DNA of 64,000 nt from Punctularia strigosozonata HHB-11173 SS5 (Eukaryota; Basidiomycota; Agaricomycetes; Corticiales; Punctulariaceae): positions 124,001 to 188,000 of the forward strand of contig NW_006767448.1 of assembly GCF_000264995.1 (NCBI RefSeq). Reading direction: 5' to 3'. Made by a program: the position numbers and the translations under genes. This document shows positions 1 through 11,754 of the stretch, piece by piece. How positions within the stretch are numbered: the first letter of the stretch is position 1; each line of letters begins with the position of its first letter. Under the pieces are notes generated by a model. That model was not told where the DNA came from. It searched no databases and was given only the letters and a program-made list of their open reading frames with translations.

Positions 1-329
1 ACGAATGCGTTACTCGGGAGCTTTCGGAGCCGAGTGGGCTCTACGACAACTTGGTACAGCAACTTCTTTCGCTCTATTGATCCATTTGACAACGTCGCGT
101 TCAGACGCATGAGGAATCGTAAGCTTGGTTTGCTAAACTTTTTGTCGCGATTGAACGAGTCCTTCGTCCAGCGAAATATTTCCCTCTACTCCATTGCTTC
201 TGCAAATATATCATCACGATTATTCGCATACCTGGCAAGAGGACCAAGCTACTGTCTGTGAGCTAGTAGCCCAATGCTTGCGGATTGGACGTTCATTAGT
301 TTTTAGGTTTAAGCCCTTCGGAGGTAGAC

Positions 330-1651
330 ATGTTGCTGGCCCTGAAAACATCTATGGACTCCGAGACTGGTAACACTACCCACAAATACGCTGGACCCGC
401 ACTTCTGCGACAACTGCAGGCCGTGAGTATAACTCATGACAGCTCATTCCTGCCTGACGGGACGGTCTCCCACAGAAAATATATCATGTCGACTCGAGCT
501 TGGCAGAGCCAAACCTGTGGGGCAACGCGCTGCGACTATACCAGCGTGTCGCATCTGAGCTTGATCGATATCCGCGAGCGCTGGTGTTGAACGATGTTGA
601 GACAGATCTCGCCAATCCGATATTTGACGGGCATTATGCAGACGTATTCAAGGGACACAGCGCGGATGGAGATGTCGCGGTCAAACGATTTCGATTGGCC
701 GGTACAAGCAAACAAAATCTAGACTTCTCTAAGGTAAACTTTGTCCTGCCATGGCGAAATGAGTCTGATCTATACTCGAAGGCCTTGCTTGCCGAAGCCT
801 TGGTATGGCGCCATCTGGATCACGCCAATATTCTCCCTTTTCTAGGACTGATGACCAGTAGTGAGCAAGACGAGCATCACGCCGAGTTGTCCCTACTGTG
901 CATGGTTACACCTTGGGCCCAAAATGGCAATCTGCGCAGATATCTTGATGCTACGGAAGGCATCAGCCTGTCCGAGAAACACAGTTTGGTAAGTCATTTC
1001 ACTTCCTCACGTTCGTTTATCATATACCCTCCCGACATAGATACTGGGTATCGCAGAAGGTCTGGCATATTTGCATGATGCTGGAATCATTCATGGGGAC
1101 CTTAGAGGAGTGCGTAGACTCGGTTTAACGAGTCGCTCGTTCTGAAGTGAGAACACGCGCTGAAGGTCAATATTATGGTGGACGCAAACTCGTGCCCGCG
1201 TCTGGGTGATTACGGACTGTCCCAATTGGTGGAAGCATGGCCAGTTCTTGCGTCTCGCAAGAAGGCCGAGGGGCCCACTCGCTGGACGGCGCCCGAGCTA
1301 CTGTCACCCGAGCACTTCGATCGCGAAAGCTCAGAACCTACGTATGCAAGCGACGTATACGCGTTCGCCTGCGTGTGCTACGAGGTAGGTTCGGAACACC
1401 GGCAAAGGCAATAGCTCATCGCCACGTTGCTTTCGCAGGTGTATACTTCTCAATCCCCGTTTCATGCTTTGAAGCGCGAGGCTAGTGTCATATTCCGGGT
1501 TCTCGATTCGAAACGCCCCGAGTTCACAGTCGAGGATTGCGCCGGTGGACTGCCGCCACAGGCTATGCAAGAGCTCATACGACGAAGTTGGGACCAGATG
1601 CCGGACAATCGACCCCAAATTCACGAAGTGCTGCGGCGTCTGAAACAGTAG
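330..1651 (+). CDS. Tyrosine-kinase-like (TKL) protein kinase
   Basis: Five exons read as one 368-codon protein: 330-422, 476-988, 1041-1109, 1166-1384 and 1439-1651. All junctions are GT-AG and keep frame. The start is the ATG at 330, because the later stretch around 476-500 has no in-frame ATG. Kinase features in order: beta-3 lysine in VAVKRF, an alpha-C glutamate region (LLAEALVWRHLDHANILPF), the catalytic loop HGDLRGVNIM split by an intron, DYG in place of DFG, the APE motif (TAPELL), DVYAFACVCYE, and a closing RSWDQMPDNRPQIHEV that matches the kinase C-lobe arginine motif. The catalytic Asp is kept but the HRD arginine is Gly, as is common in agaricomycete TKLs. It ends shortly after the kinase fold, with no extra domain. 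The substrate is unknown. Confidence 0.85.
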
Positions 1652-1800
1652 ACCATGCATCATACGTTCGATGTTTGAGATCATCTCCGTTCTCGCCTGT
1701 CATGCATAGTTTATGCGCTTGGTCTTTGTTGCCTTTTCTGAACCTCTTCACGATACTTCATCAGCATCAGCCGCTCACGTACATACCCCGTAGTTTCTTA

Positions 1801-1967
1801 GGCGCTGTACGGTACACGGGTGATTTGAGAGAATCACCCGTCTTTGCGATTTGACCTTCCGTGAAAGGCAATAGATGGCTCTAAAAATTTCCGGTTAAGG
1901 CAAAGGCGTCCTATAATGGTAACCCTGAGTCGCAAAGACCTGAGTCACTCGTGTACCGTACAGCGCC
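1801..1967. mobile_element. 167-bp MITE, PIF/Harbinger-like (TTA target duplication)
   Basis: The ends are inverted repeats starting GGCGCTGTACGGTACACG; the other end is the reverse complement with about one mismatch in the first 23 bases. Similarity continues further inside (CGTCTTTGCGA against TCGCAAAGACC). The trinucleotide TTA flanks both sides (1798-1800 and 1968-1970), the target-site duplication typical of PIF/Harbinger. There is no coding capacity. A short internal hairpin (GGGTGATT...AATCACCC) lies just inside the left end. It inserted 150 bp downstream of the kinase stop. Confidence 0.85.
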
Positions 1968-3668
1968 TTACATATACTGACCTGATATGTTCACTTACCT
2001 GTTACTGCGTTAATCGTCTGTCGTCTGCGAGCTACTGAACTTCCAAGACTGGTCGCCCTAGGTGTGACAGGGAATGAAGCCTCCTGCACGGAGATAGCTC
2101 CTGATGGCCGGCACCAACGGGACGTCATGCTGGGTGAGTGGACTAGCTTTAATGGTCCTCACGTACACGGGAACGTTGCGCTGGGCGCATATACGTTTAC
2201 ATGAAGCACCAGACCCTGAGTTTTACCCTTCTGAACTGAATGCGGGGCTTCAGAAGCATCCACGAACCAAAGCTGACAACAGCGGCGCACCGAACCCATG
2301 ATGCATCAATTCATCCCGGTGAGGAGTCCTCGAACTCAATACCTACGATAGAAACTAGAAACACCGGCATGGTCAGCTGGTACTGTTACGAGATCGCGAG
2401 CGTCTACCACATCTCAGAGATGCATTTCCGCTGCCCCACACGCGACGTGCGCTGGTTCGGGAACATCATCGTTAATCTGAATCCACGACCATCCTCACTT
2501 GTCAACGTACCCCTACTAACACGAGGATCCAATGTTTCGTAGGCGTGTCTTCCGATCCGAGCATTTCTCCAGGTTCTTGCCGCGGGGTGTTTACTTCGGA
2601 TCACCTGTCCCTAGCGCATGCTATCACCTCGACGGAGGTCGTGCGCTTCCCCTCGGCTTTGTATCTTCGGAACGTCCACGCCGTTGTAGAACTGAGACTA
2701 TCGCCATCATTGTATTGAGCAACGAGACACCTCTTGCCGTCGGCCTGGGCTGTCCATGACTTAAGATGGTGACCAGTTTCTGCAAGAGGCCTCGATCCAC
2801 ACAACGGGGCATTCGCTTGCAATCAAGACGGCTGTTCGCGTGCAGACTGTTCCCGGTCGTTATTTGTAGTGGCTTCTCAGGTATGTAGACGTTTAGATGG
2901 CGGAGGAAGAGAATTTCGCATGTTACGGGGTGGTCTTGCGGAAGTCGGTTTCCGCAGGTTTAGCGAGCGCGTTGTGCACGAGTTGCGAAACAGGATACGA
3001 GTATAGGTGCTATCTTCCTGGAGACTCCCACCATCAGTGGGGAGGTCCTTGGAGTGTTGCCTATGTGAACGTGCCGATGTAGTGCCAATTGCGTATGGCT
3101 TTTCCGAAACGTTCCATCAGCGAGGCGCTACGTACGGTTGGCTTTGTCAACATCAGTTCGTCGCCAGCTCGTCGCAAACCCGCCGCCCTTTACTCAGATG
3201 GTTAGCGAGTTGCTACTATTAGCCATGAGCTCAATTCCGGCCTTGCAGGTCAGATTTATCCTTGGTGTAACAGAGCTCGCCGCTCGATGCTAGCACTAGA
3301 AGAGTCGCCGAGATGAGGCCGTATGCACTCTGAAGCTATCGACGATGCACATTCGTCGGTCTCGACTCCCCCTCATCACTTCAGAACATATCCCGTGATG
3401 GCCCTTCGCGCGCACGTGCGCGTGCCTCCACGCTGGCGCGACGCGCTTCGGGAGGTTCTCCCCCGCGATACCGACGCACACGTCGGCCAGGATCGTATGC
3501 TCTATCACCGCACGTTGCCTATTCTCTGTCATCTGATTACGACCTGCTGTCCCGCCCCAGCCACCTCCATCTTCCTACTTGCCGCCCTCAAAATACCGAG
3601 AATGCGGGCTATATTCTTGCGCACGGCAGATTATCTGAGACCTCCCGTCGACCTCAGTGACGAGCACG
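1968..3668. other. Intergenic, no recognisable gene
   Basis: Several short open frames lie on both strands, the longest under 150 codons. None has family motifs or a plausible exon chain that I could follow. The last few hundred bases serve as the 5' region of the GH92 gene. Confidence 0.5.
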
Positions 3669-6600
3669 ATGGTGCCTACTGCGAGCAACACAACGCGCTC
3701 GCTGTTAGTTGTGTTCGCCGCGGTTGGGGTCGTGCAGGCTGCGAATCTAACGAGCCTCGTTAACCTCTTCATCGGGACTGCATCCGGTGCCAATGGCGGG
3801 AGCGGGGGCAATGCTTTCCCTGGAGCTGCCATCCCGCATGCGATGGCCAAGGTAAGCTCGAAAAGCCTACGGTCTCCGATGGAACACAGCTAACTCTGCT
3901 CGTTAAGGTTGGCATCGACGTGAACGAAACCCCACGCCAGGCGGGATATATCCATGACAATTCTACCGTCACAGGTTGCTTTGGCTTATTTGATCTGATC
4001 ATGCGTATCTGATCTGGAATCCATAGGGATATCGCTCATGCATGATGAGGGCACGGGCGGGAACACCGCTGGTGGTTACGGCCTGTTTCCGCTCTTTCCT
4101 CTTCTGGGCTCCAACTGCACCTTTTCGGACTGCCCTGTCGGCATCAACCAAAGGCAGGCCCTGCGAGCCGCGAACACGGACGGTCAGCAGTTTCACCAAG
4201 ACATGACTGAGAAGCCCCATTTGACCAGTTATTGGCACTTAAAGCGGCGTCCCCGGGCTACTTCACCACCACGCTCGTCAACGGGATCAAGTTCGAAACC
4301 ACATCCACCAGGCGCGCTGGCTTGATCCGGTTCACTTACCCGAGCAGCACCACGCCGAACCATGTCGTGGTCGATTTGACGGACGACCTCCAGCGCTCCT
4401 TCCAAGGCAACGGTAGACTCACCTTCGACTCCACTTCGGGCCGTGTCGAACTCTTCGGCACGTACTTCCAGAGCTACGGGGAGAGCAACTACACCGCCTA
4501 CGGGTGCTACGACTTTACGCCGCCCTCGTCCTCGCCGCTAGTGGGCACACAGAAAATTGTGGCGAACTCCTCGGGGACGTACCAGTCTCCGGCGACGGCC
4601 GCAACGCCACTCACGTTCACGCCCTCGACTGCGGCCAACTTCTCCGCCATCTCGTACGCGTTCGCAGGCGCCACTATACCCGCGCAGGCAGGCGCGTTAA
4701 TCAGCCTGCAGGGAGGCGATAGCGTGACGGTCCGGTTTGGGATATCGATGATCAGTACGGCGCAGGCGTGCGCGAACGCGGAGTCGGAGGTGCCTAGCTG
4801 GGATTTCGACGCGGTGAGGGCCGCGAGCGAGGGCGAGTGGGAGAGCGTGCTGGAGAAGGTGCAAGTGAACGTGGCGAAGGAGAACGCGAATGTGGTCGAG
4901 TTGCTTTATTCCTCGGTTGGTGGCGTCTTTTGCTTCCGTTAAAGCGCAGCGCTGATATCACCTGACAGCTGTATCGCTCGCACCTTGTACCTGCAAACTT
5001 GACTGACGAGAACCCGTACTGGGACAACACGTTTCCCTTCTACGATGCGCTCTTCTGGTGGGATCTCCCTTTTCTACACTACCCTCTAAGTCTCATATGA
5101 TTGCGACTTAGCTCATGGGATACTTTCCGTACCGTGCACCCGTTCCTCTCCCTCGTATCCCCACGCGAATGGGCGGGCATCGTGAACACTTACGTTGATG
5201 GATGGCGACACACCGGTACGCTCTCTCCTCCTCCCTCCTCCTCCTCCTCCTTTCCTCTCAACCATGTGACATCCAGGTTTCATCCCCGAATGCCGCGCGA
5301 ACACGAAACCGGGCTTCGTCCAAGGCGGCGACGACGGCATGCCAATCCTCGGCGACTTCGCGGTCAAGTACGCGGCGCACGCGTCCGCACTCGGCGTGCC
5401 GCTCGACGACCTCTACCAGGCGCTCGTCGACACCGCCGAGAACACGCCTGACGACTGGTACACCGTCGGCAGGCAGAACACGGCCTGGACGACGTTCGAT
5501 TATATCCCGACGGCATGGGTCGATCCGTCTGGGAAGACGGGATTACCGACGCGCGAGGCGTCGAGAACGCTAGAGGTACGATGTGGTGCATGCATGGGAG
5601 ATGGACCGTTGCGCTGACGATGGTATGGGTTGGACTACGACAGTATGCCGTGGGGGACTTCGCGGTGCGCCAGGCGGCGAAGGTGCTCAACAAGCCGGCC
5701 TCGGATATAGAGAAATACACGAACCGATCGATGGGCTTCCGGAACATCTGGGACCCGAATCAGACTAGTGACGGGTTCAACGGATTCATGCAGAAACGCT
5801 TCGCGGTGAGCTTTTCCCCCTACATATAGGCGCAATATTTTGCTGATCCGGAGCAGAATGGAACGTTTGACCCCACTCCGCCGAACGCGTGCTCACCTGT
5901 GGACCCCGTTTCGCATTCGTGTGCGCGGGGTACAGACAATAATGGTATGTCCCTGATCGGCGTCTCTTTGAGCGTCGTCTGATTGATGTCCTCTGGGTAA
6001 TTTCAGTCGGCTTTTATGAATGTATGCGCATGACGCCTCCTTCAAGCGATGTGGGTGCTGACAGTTCTTAAACAGCTTCGTCCTGGGAGTACAGTTTCTT
6101 TGTGCCCCATTCGATGGCGACGATGGTTAACTTGATGGGCGGCAATGAGACGTTCATCAGCCGACTGTTAGTGTTTCCGCCGCTCGTCCTCGACTCACGC
6201 TGACGGTTAAGCGCATATAGCGACCACTACTACTCGGCTGGATACTTCCTGGCCGGGAACGAACCGGGGTTCCAGACCCCTTGGCTGTACCACTATGCCA
6301 ACAGGCCAGACTTGAGCGCACTGCGTGTCCGCGACGTCGTCTTCAACAACTTCAACACAGGAGTGGGCGGGGTACGTCTTCCCTATGCCATCTCATCTGG
6401 ACTACTCAGACTGACGCATGTCACCCGTGTCTAGATCCCCGGAAACGACGACTCGGCCGCGATGGCCGCGCTCCTGCTCTTCCACATCCTCGGGATGTAC
6501 CCCGTCCCGGCCTCGAAGCAGCTCCTGATCGGCTCTCCGCTCGTCTCGGGCTTCAAGCTGACCAACGACCTGCTCGGGACGACGACCTCCTTCGTCGTCG

Positions 6601-6839
6601 ACGGCTTTGACCCTAACGGGCTCGCCGCCGCGCCACCGAGTGGGAGCGCCGTGTTCGTGAAGCAGATCACGATCAGGGGCAAGCCGAGCGAGAGCCTGTG
6701 TTGGATCGACTTTGACGACGTCGTGGGCGGGGGCGAGATTGTGATCACGGTCGACGCGGACCAGGCCGCGGCGCAGGCGAGGGGGTGCGGGAGCGGGTCG
6801 AAGGCGTTGCCGGACTCGTTGGGCACGGGTGGGTTCTGA
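3669..6839 (+). CDS. GH92 alpha-1,2-mannosidase, secreted
   Basis: Exo-acting, calcium-dependent alpha-mannosidase family that trims mannose from glycoproteins or fungal mannans. About 13 exons can be chained from the ATG at 3669 to the TGA at 6839, with small introns (for example 3852-3907, about 4181-4241, about 5575-5641). The N-terminus is a signal peptide (LLVVFAAVGVVQA). GH92 landmarks in order: FPGAAIPHAMAKVGID, SLMHDEGTGGN, LYRSHLVPANL, FCSWDTFRTVHPFLSL, ILGDFAVKYAA and IPGNDDSAAMA. The last carries the acidic pair expected of the catalytic base. The C-terminal beta domain ends GTGGF. It runs in tandem with the GH105 gene, 480 bp downstream. The intron near 5215-5275 holds a CTC/CTT microsatellite. 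Family call is firm; exact linkage specificity is not visible. Confidence 0.93.
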
Positions 6840-7321
6840 CGAAGAAAATGTTGCGAAGAATTCCGATAGAAATGGGCGTTGTGTTCGGCTCGTGATTGAC
6901 GAAATGCATCGTGCTTTGGATACAATCTCTTCGGAATGCGATGGGGCGAGTGAATACGCCACGCATACCAAGAAGACGATCAACAAAGCTCATCTCCGGT
7001 CTACGCCAAGGCGGGCCGGCGCCCCACCGTCGACGAAGGCTTCCTCGTCACGAGACCGCGCCGCCTTGCCGCCCTCTGCCTGCGGCTCCCGCCAGGGTCG
7101 TCGGCGCATATCAGAACACGCTCAGCTGGACAATATTATCCCATTCGCAAGCGTGTACTATTCAGATGACCACTTGTCGTCACATACTCGGCATATCAGC
7201 CCGTCATTCGCTTGCGGAAGGTCTTAAATAGCAAGATGCCACTCCTCCTCGATAGACGTGCCCTGTAGCCTTCCGCCGATTTGCCTATTCGCGCGAACCC
7301 ATCGGAGAAACCTCAGCATCG

Positions 7322-8826
7322 ATGCTGATCCACCTGCTACTCTTGCCGCTCCTTGCGAGCACATGGGCAAAGCCCACCTCGTACGCCATCTGGTCCGCAG
7401 ACTCGGCCATCTCCCGCGGCCAGGGAAACGGGCTGGGCTCGAACGGCGCACCTCTCGTCTCGTACGAGCATGGCGAGTTCTGGTGGGCCCTCAGGCTTCT
7501 GTACGAGAAGACGGGGAACAAGATCTACTTCGATTACATCCGGCAAGGTGTAGACCGCGTGGTCGCCGCGAACGGCACCATCGGGGGCGGATACGGGTCG
7601 GTGGTTTCAGTACAACACGAGGAAATGCACGTAGCCCTGACGTGGTGCAAGGTTCACTACCGATTACCAGCTGGACCCTATCCGGACCGGACCTACATTC
7701 CTGTACCTGTAAGCGTGTCATTCAGGACTAAGACGGGAGAAGTGACTTTACGTATGCTCAGATACGATGTGACGGGTCAGCAGAAGTACAAGATCGCTGC
7801 GGATAAGTACAGGCAACAGCTGGAGACACATCCGAGGACGGCTCAGGGCCAGTTCTGGCATAAGCTCCGTTACCCGAATCAAGGTGGTCCTCTGTCTCTT
7901 TCATCGCGCCCTACACGCAGGCTGACATCACCGGATAGGATGGCTGGACGGCATCTACATGGGCGACGTGTTCTACGCGCAATACACCCATGACTTCCAA
8001 TACTCGAACAAGTCGGCCTGGGGTACGCAGTCGCCTCGTTCTTAGACCGGACAGTCCCCGTTTTGACACCTTTCCATATGCCAGACGACGTCCAGGCGCA
8101 GTTCACGCTCATGTTCGAGAACACGCTCCAAAACGCGACGTCCCCGCCGCACCTGCTCTACCACGGCTACGACTACTCGCACGCCGCCCCGTGGGCCTCG
8201 CCCGATCGGGGCCACTCTCCCGAATCCTGGGACCGCGCGCTGGGCTGGTACATGATGGCCCTCGTCGACACGCTCGACATTTTCCCGCCCGCCCACCCGG
8301 GCCACGCCGCGCTGCTGTCGTTCTTCCGCACGCTCGCGCCCCGGGTGAAGGCCGCCGCGGACGCGCAGACCGGCGTGTGGTGGCTCGTCTTGAGCCAGCC
8401 CGGACGCGCGGGGAACTACTTCGAGAGCTCGGGCAGCGCCATGTTCGTCTACGCGCTGCTGAAAGGGGTGCGGAGGGGCCACATCGAGGACGACGGGATC
8501 GTGAAGGCGATGAGGAAGGCCTACGGGTATATGGTGGAGAACTGGGCCATTCCAAACGCCAACGGGACCATAGACTGGCAGAATACGGTTCAGGTGAGAC
8601 CCGCGGCGGAAGCGGCGCACCCTTGCTGCCCATGAGCTGATGCGATCTCGTAGGTTGGGAGCTTGGACGGTAACGGCACGTTCGAGGTGAGTTTCTCTCT
8701 TCGCGGCTTGCTACCCCTTATTCATTATCCAACACGCAGTATTACACCAGCGTGCCCACGGACGTGAACGATTTGAAGGGCTTGGCTGCGTTCACTCTCG
8801 CCAGCATCGAATACGAAAACCTGTAG
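7322..8826 (+). CDS. GH105 unsaturated rhamnogalacturonyl hydrolase, secreted
   Basis: Cleaves the 4,5-unsaturated sugar left by pectate or rhamnogalacturonan lyases; an (alpha/alpha)6 barrel family. The ATG at 7322 opens a signal peptide (MLIHLLLLPLLASTWA). Chained exons give LVSYEHGEFWWALRLLYEKT, a short exon reading LDPIRTGPTFLYL, then YDVTGQQKYK, THPRTAQGQFWHK, and GWLDGIYMGDVFYAQ, where the Asp corresponds to the family's catalytic acid. GHSPESWDRALGWYMMALVD and SSGSAMFVYALLKG follow. The last exons read VGSLDGNGTFE and YYTSVPTDVNDLKG, ending ASIEYENL at 8826. The gene is about 105 bp tail to tail with the GH44 gene. Some tiny internal exons (7590-7720) are tentative. Confidence 0.9.
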
Positions 8827-8929
8827 CCCTGAAGATTGACAGCAGACATGTACCGTAGAGACGGCATCGAATCATCATCATTTCCCCAAGAGAAAGATCA
8901 TTTTACAGAGTTTTATATGGTCTCCAAGT

Positions 8930-11754
8930 TCACTGCTCCTGCAAGAAGACAGCGGTGTACGCAGGTACCACCAAGTTGCTGTTCGCAGCGATCTTGATCG
9001 TTGTCTTTCACAAATAGCGGTCAGCGCGAGATTATCATAGAGGCGGGCAGAAAAGGTTGCGAGCTCACCTGCCACTTCGCGACACCCGCTGCACCACCAA
9101 AGTGGCGGACGAAGTAGGTGCCCGCGGGGATGTTGGAGATGGCGAGGTTGACGGGGTTGACGTCCTTGTTGACGAGGACGAGCGTGACCTTCTTGCCGTC
9201 CGACGTCGAAGCGTACACACCGAGCACGTCCTCGTCCCGGTCGGCCATATTCACCTGCACGCTCTTGCTTCCGAAGGTCGTTCCGTTTCTGCATGACGAA
9301 CGTTGGAATGAGCGTCTGCTTCAAGACGGAGGTTACAGCGCAAACGTACCCTCGGAAGAGCCAGAACGCCAAGCCGACCGGGCCCTTCTCGTCCGGCGTC
9401 ACCCAGTAGGTTGCGCTGTCGACGCCTTCGCGGCCGTAGATGCCGAGCTGGTCGACGGTGACGAGTCCACCCGTGATGTCGGTGTCGGCGGTGGAGCTCC
9501 ACTCGGAGATGGAGAGCTTGGTGCCGGGGTAGTGCTGGGCGATGAGCTGCTGCATGCGCGGAATGAGCCAGACCGCGTTCGGGTTCGGCTCGCTCCATTG
9601 GGCGGGGACGGACGTGCCGATCCAGGATTCGTCGGTGTAATCGGGATCTGTACATTGTAGGAGTTCGTCAATGTGGACGTTCGAAGCCACGCTGGCAGGA
9701 CAAGTCTGCGTACCCCAGAGAGACCTGGTCATCCTGAGCCGAAGGGCCTTTGCAGCGGCATCGTTCGCGCTCGTGTCGGGCGCGTAGTAGTAGTGGATGT
9801 CCAGATAGTCGAGCAGGCGTTTGCCGGCCTTCGTGGAAGCAGCCTGCATCTGGGACAGGAACCAGGGAAGGAAGTCTTGGTTGTTGTGCGCGGCGTTATC
9901 CGTGTACCCGATGGAGCTGGTCCAGTCTGATATATACCGATCGTCAATGGGAGAATGGACAGGCGTCGAGCCATGATACTTACAGAACCACCAGGCGCAG
10001 GTAGACGGCGCAGCAACCTGGACGTTGGGAAGAACACTCTTGGCCATGGTCGCGGTGTTGACTACGCGCTGAAGCTCTTCGTCGTATCCCATGGGCTCAG
10101 GGTGCATGTCCTGGTGAGTACTACCGGCGATCTCGATTTCGTTGTCAACTGCATGTCGTGAATGAGTATGAGCTTGCGAAACAGGATATTGCTTGGAGAT
10201 AAAACGAACCTGTGACGATGTCAGGCTTGTTTGTCAGGCCAGTGAGCCATTGAGCGGCAAGCGACGTGTTCCAGGGTGAGTACACGTTGGTTTGCGGCGG
10301 GGGTGCAACCCAAGAGCCGTTCGGGAATTGCCCATTTCCAGCATCGGAGTTGTATGGATCGTACGCGGCTTGGGCTGATAAAGATATAAGGTGATGGGTT
10401 TGAATCAAGCAAGAGATTGGACATACTGGGGTATACGGTGCGAGGATAGGAGTATGAGGTCGCGTCCTTCGATACCCAGTCCAAGCTTGATATGACGTAT
10501 ATATTAACATCGTTATTCGATACGTGATAGTTAGACCAGAGACTCACGCAGGGATGGTCACCATACTCTTGCTTCCTGCGCCCTTAACCCAGCCCGACCA
10601 GGCGTCGGCATCGGGTGGGGACGCGACACGGTTCTCGAAGTACCAGTCATTGCCGGCGTTGGTGAACTGCCCGAATGGGTTGTAGGCAGTCACAGCGTTT
10701 CCACCCCATCGACTCATGGTCACGCCCAAGAGCTCGATGTAGTTGGCATCGGTGGGGAAGTTGACGCCATAGATGTCGTCCGAGATGGCCTTAGTGTTTG
10801 CGATGTTGATGGTGCCGTACTTGAGGGCCGGGATGGTGTACGAGAACGTGGTGTTCGCGTCCGCGGAGATGACCAATGAACCAGGAGCGAGGGACTTAGA
10901 GAGGGTAAAGTAGGTGATCGTTTGGGCAGGAGTGTCGGGTGGCGAGTAGGTAGCCGTCTTCGTGAGGGAGACGGTCGCGTTGTTCAACGTGGCGGTCACT
11001 TGAGAGAAGTCAACGGCGCCTTGCGACGTGACTGCGATCACATTGGCAGCGAGGGGTTCGGCGGAGAGAAACTTCGGGGTAACAACGATTTCTGCGTGAA
11101 CATAGGGATGAGCACGGGAAAGTGGCGCCGCGCGGCAGTTGCGCACCTGTCAAGAGCTCGATGTTGGTGATGTAGTACGTTGCGCCATTTCCACCGGCCT
11201 GGAAGTTGAGACGATCCCCTGTATAGAGCAAGAGTCAACAAACACTGCATGATACGTAGCAAAAGGTATCACTAACAGCTATCGGAGGCCAGCACACCTC
11301 CGCTTCCAGGCAAGTTACCGAAGTCCACAGTGATTGTGATGAAGCTGTCCGTGGTCACGGCAGTGCTCATGGATGCCAACGGAATAGAGGGAGACGAGTC
11401 GGAGTCCGCGCTTGAAGAGAGGTACAGTGACACGTCCGGCTGGGCGCCGGAGATGTCGAACCTCAGCCCGGCAAAGTTGTTCGCGAATGGAGTCTCGTCA
11501 TATAACGAGAGTGCAGCGTATGCATCGGAGGTGATGGAGATGGCCTCGACGCCTCCAGGTCCAGAAGTGGACGCGAAGTCGATGGTGGATGACCAGGACC
11601 AGTTCTCCCAGCCGGACGCAAGGGCACCGCTTCCGGCGATGTACACGTCCTGGTCGGCACCCACAAGTAGGCCAAAGACCAAAACCACCAGAGAGCTCAG
11701 AATCATGCCGGGCACGCACAGACGGGAGAGAGCACCCTTGCTCGTACTCTTCAT
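8930..11754 (-). CDS. GH44 beta-1,4-glucanase / xyloglucanase-like, secreted
   Basis: GH44 enzymes are endo-acting beta-glucanases (cellulose, xyloglucan). The start is the ATG at 11754; a further in-frame GTG at 11760 is ignored. A hydrophobic signal segment (MILSSLVVLVFGLLVGA) is followed by a beta-rich N-terminal module of roughly 250 residues. The catalytic part then begins: DDIYGVNFPTDANYIELL, MSRWGGNAVTAYNPFG. The acid/base region is VDNEIEIAGSTHQDMHPEP and the nucleophile region LSISEWSS. LDYLDIHYYYAP, ALRLRMTRSLW and ATYWVTPDEKGPVGLAFWLF also fit the family. The C-terminal beta-sandwich includes VTLVLVNKD and ends TAVFLQEQ at 8930. There are roughly ten exons. GH44 is best known from bacteria, but the intron-rich structure shows this copy is fully fungal. 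Confidence 0.88.
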
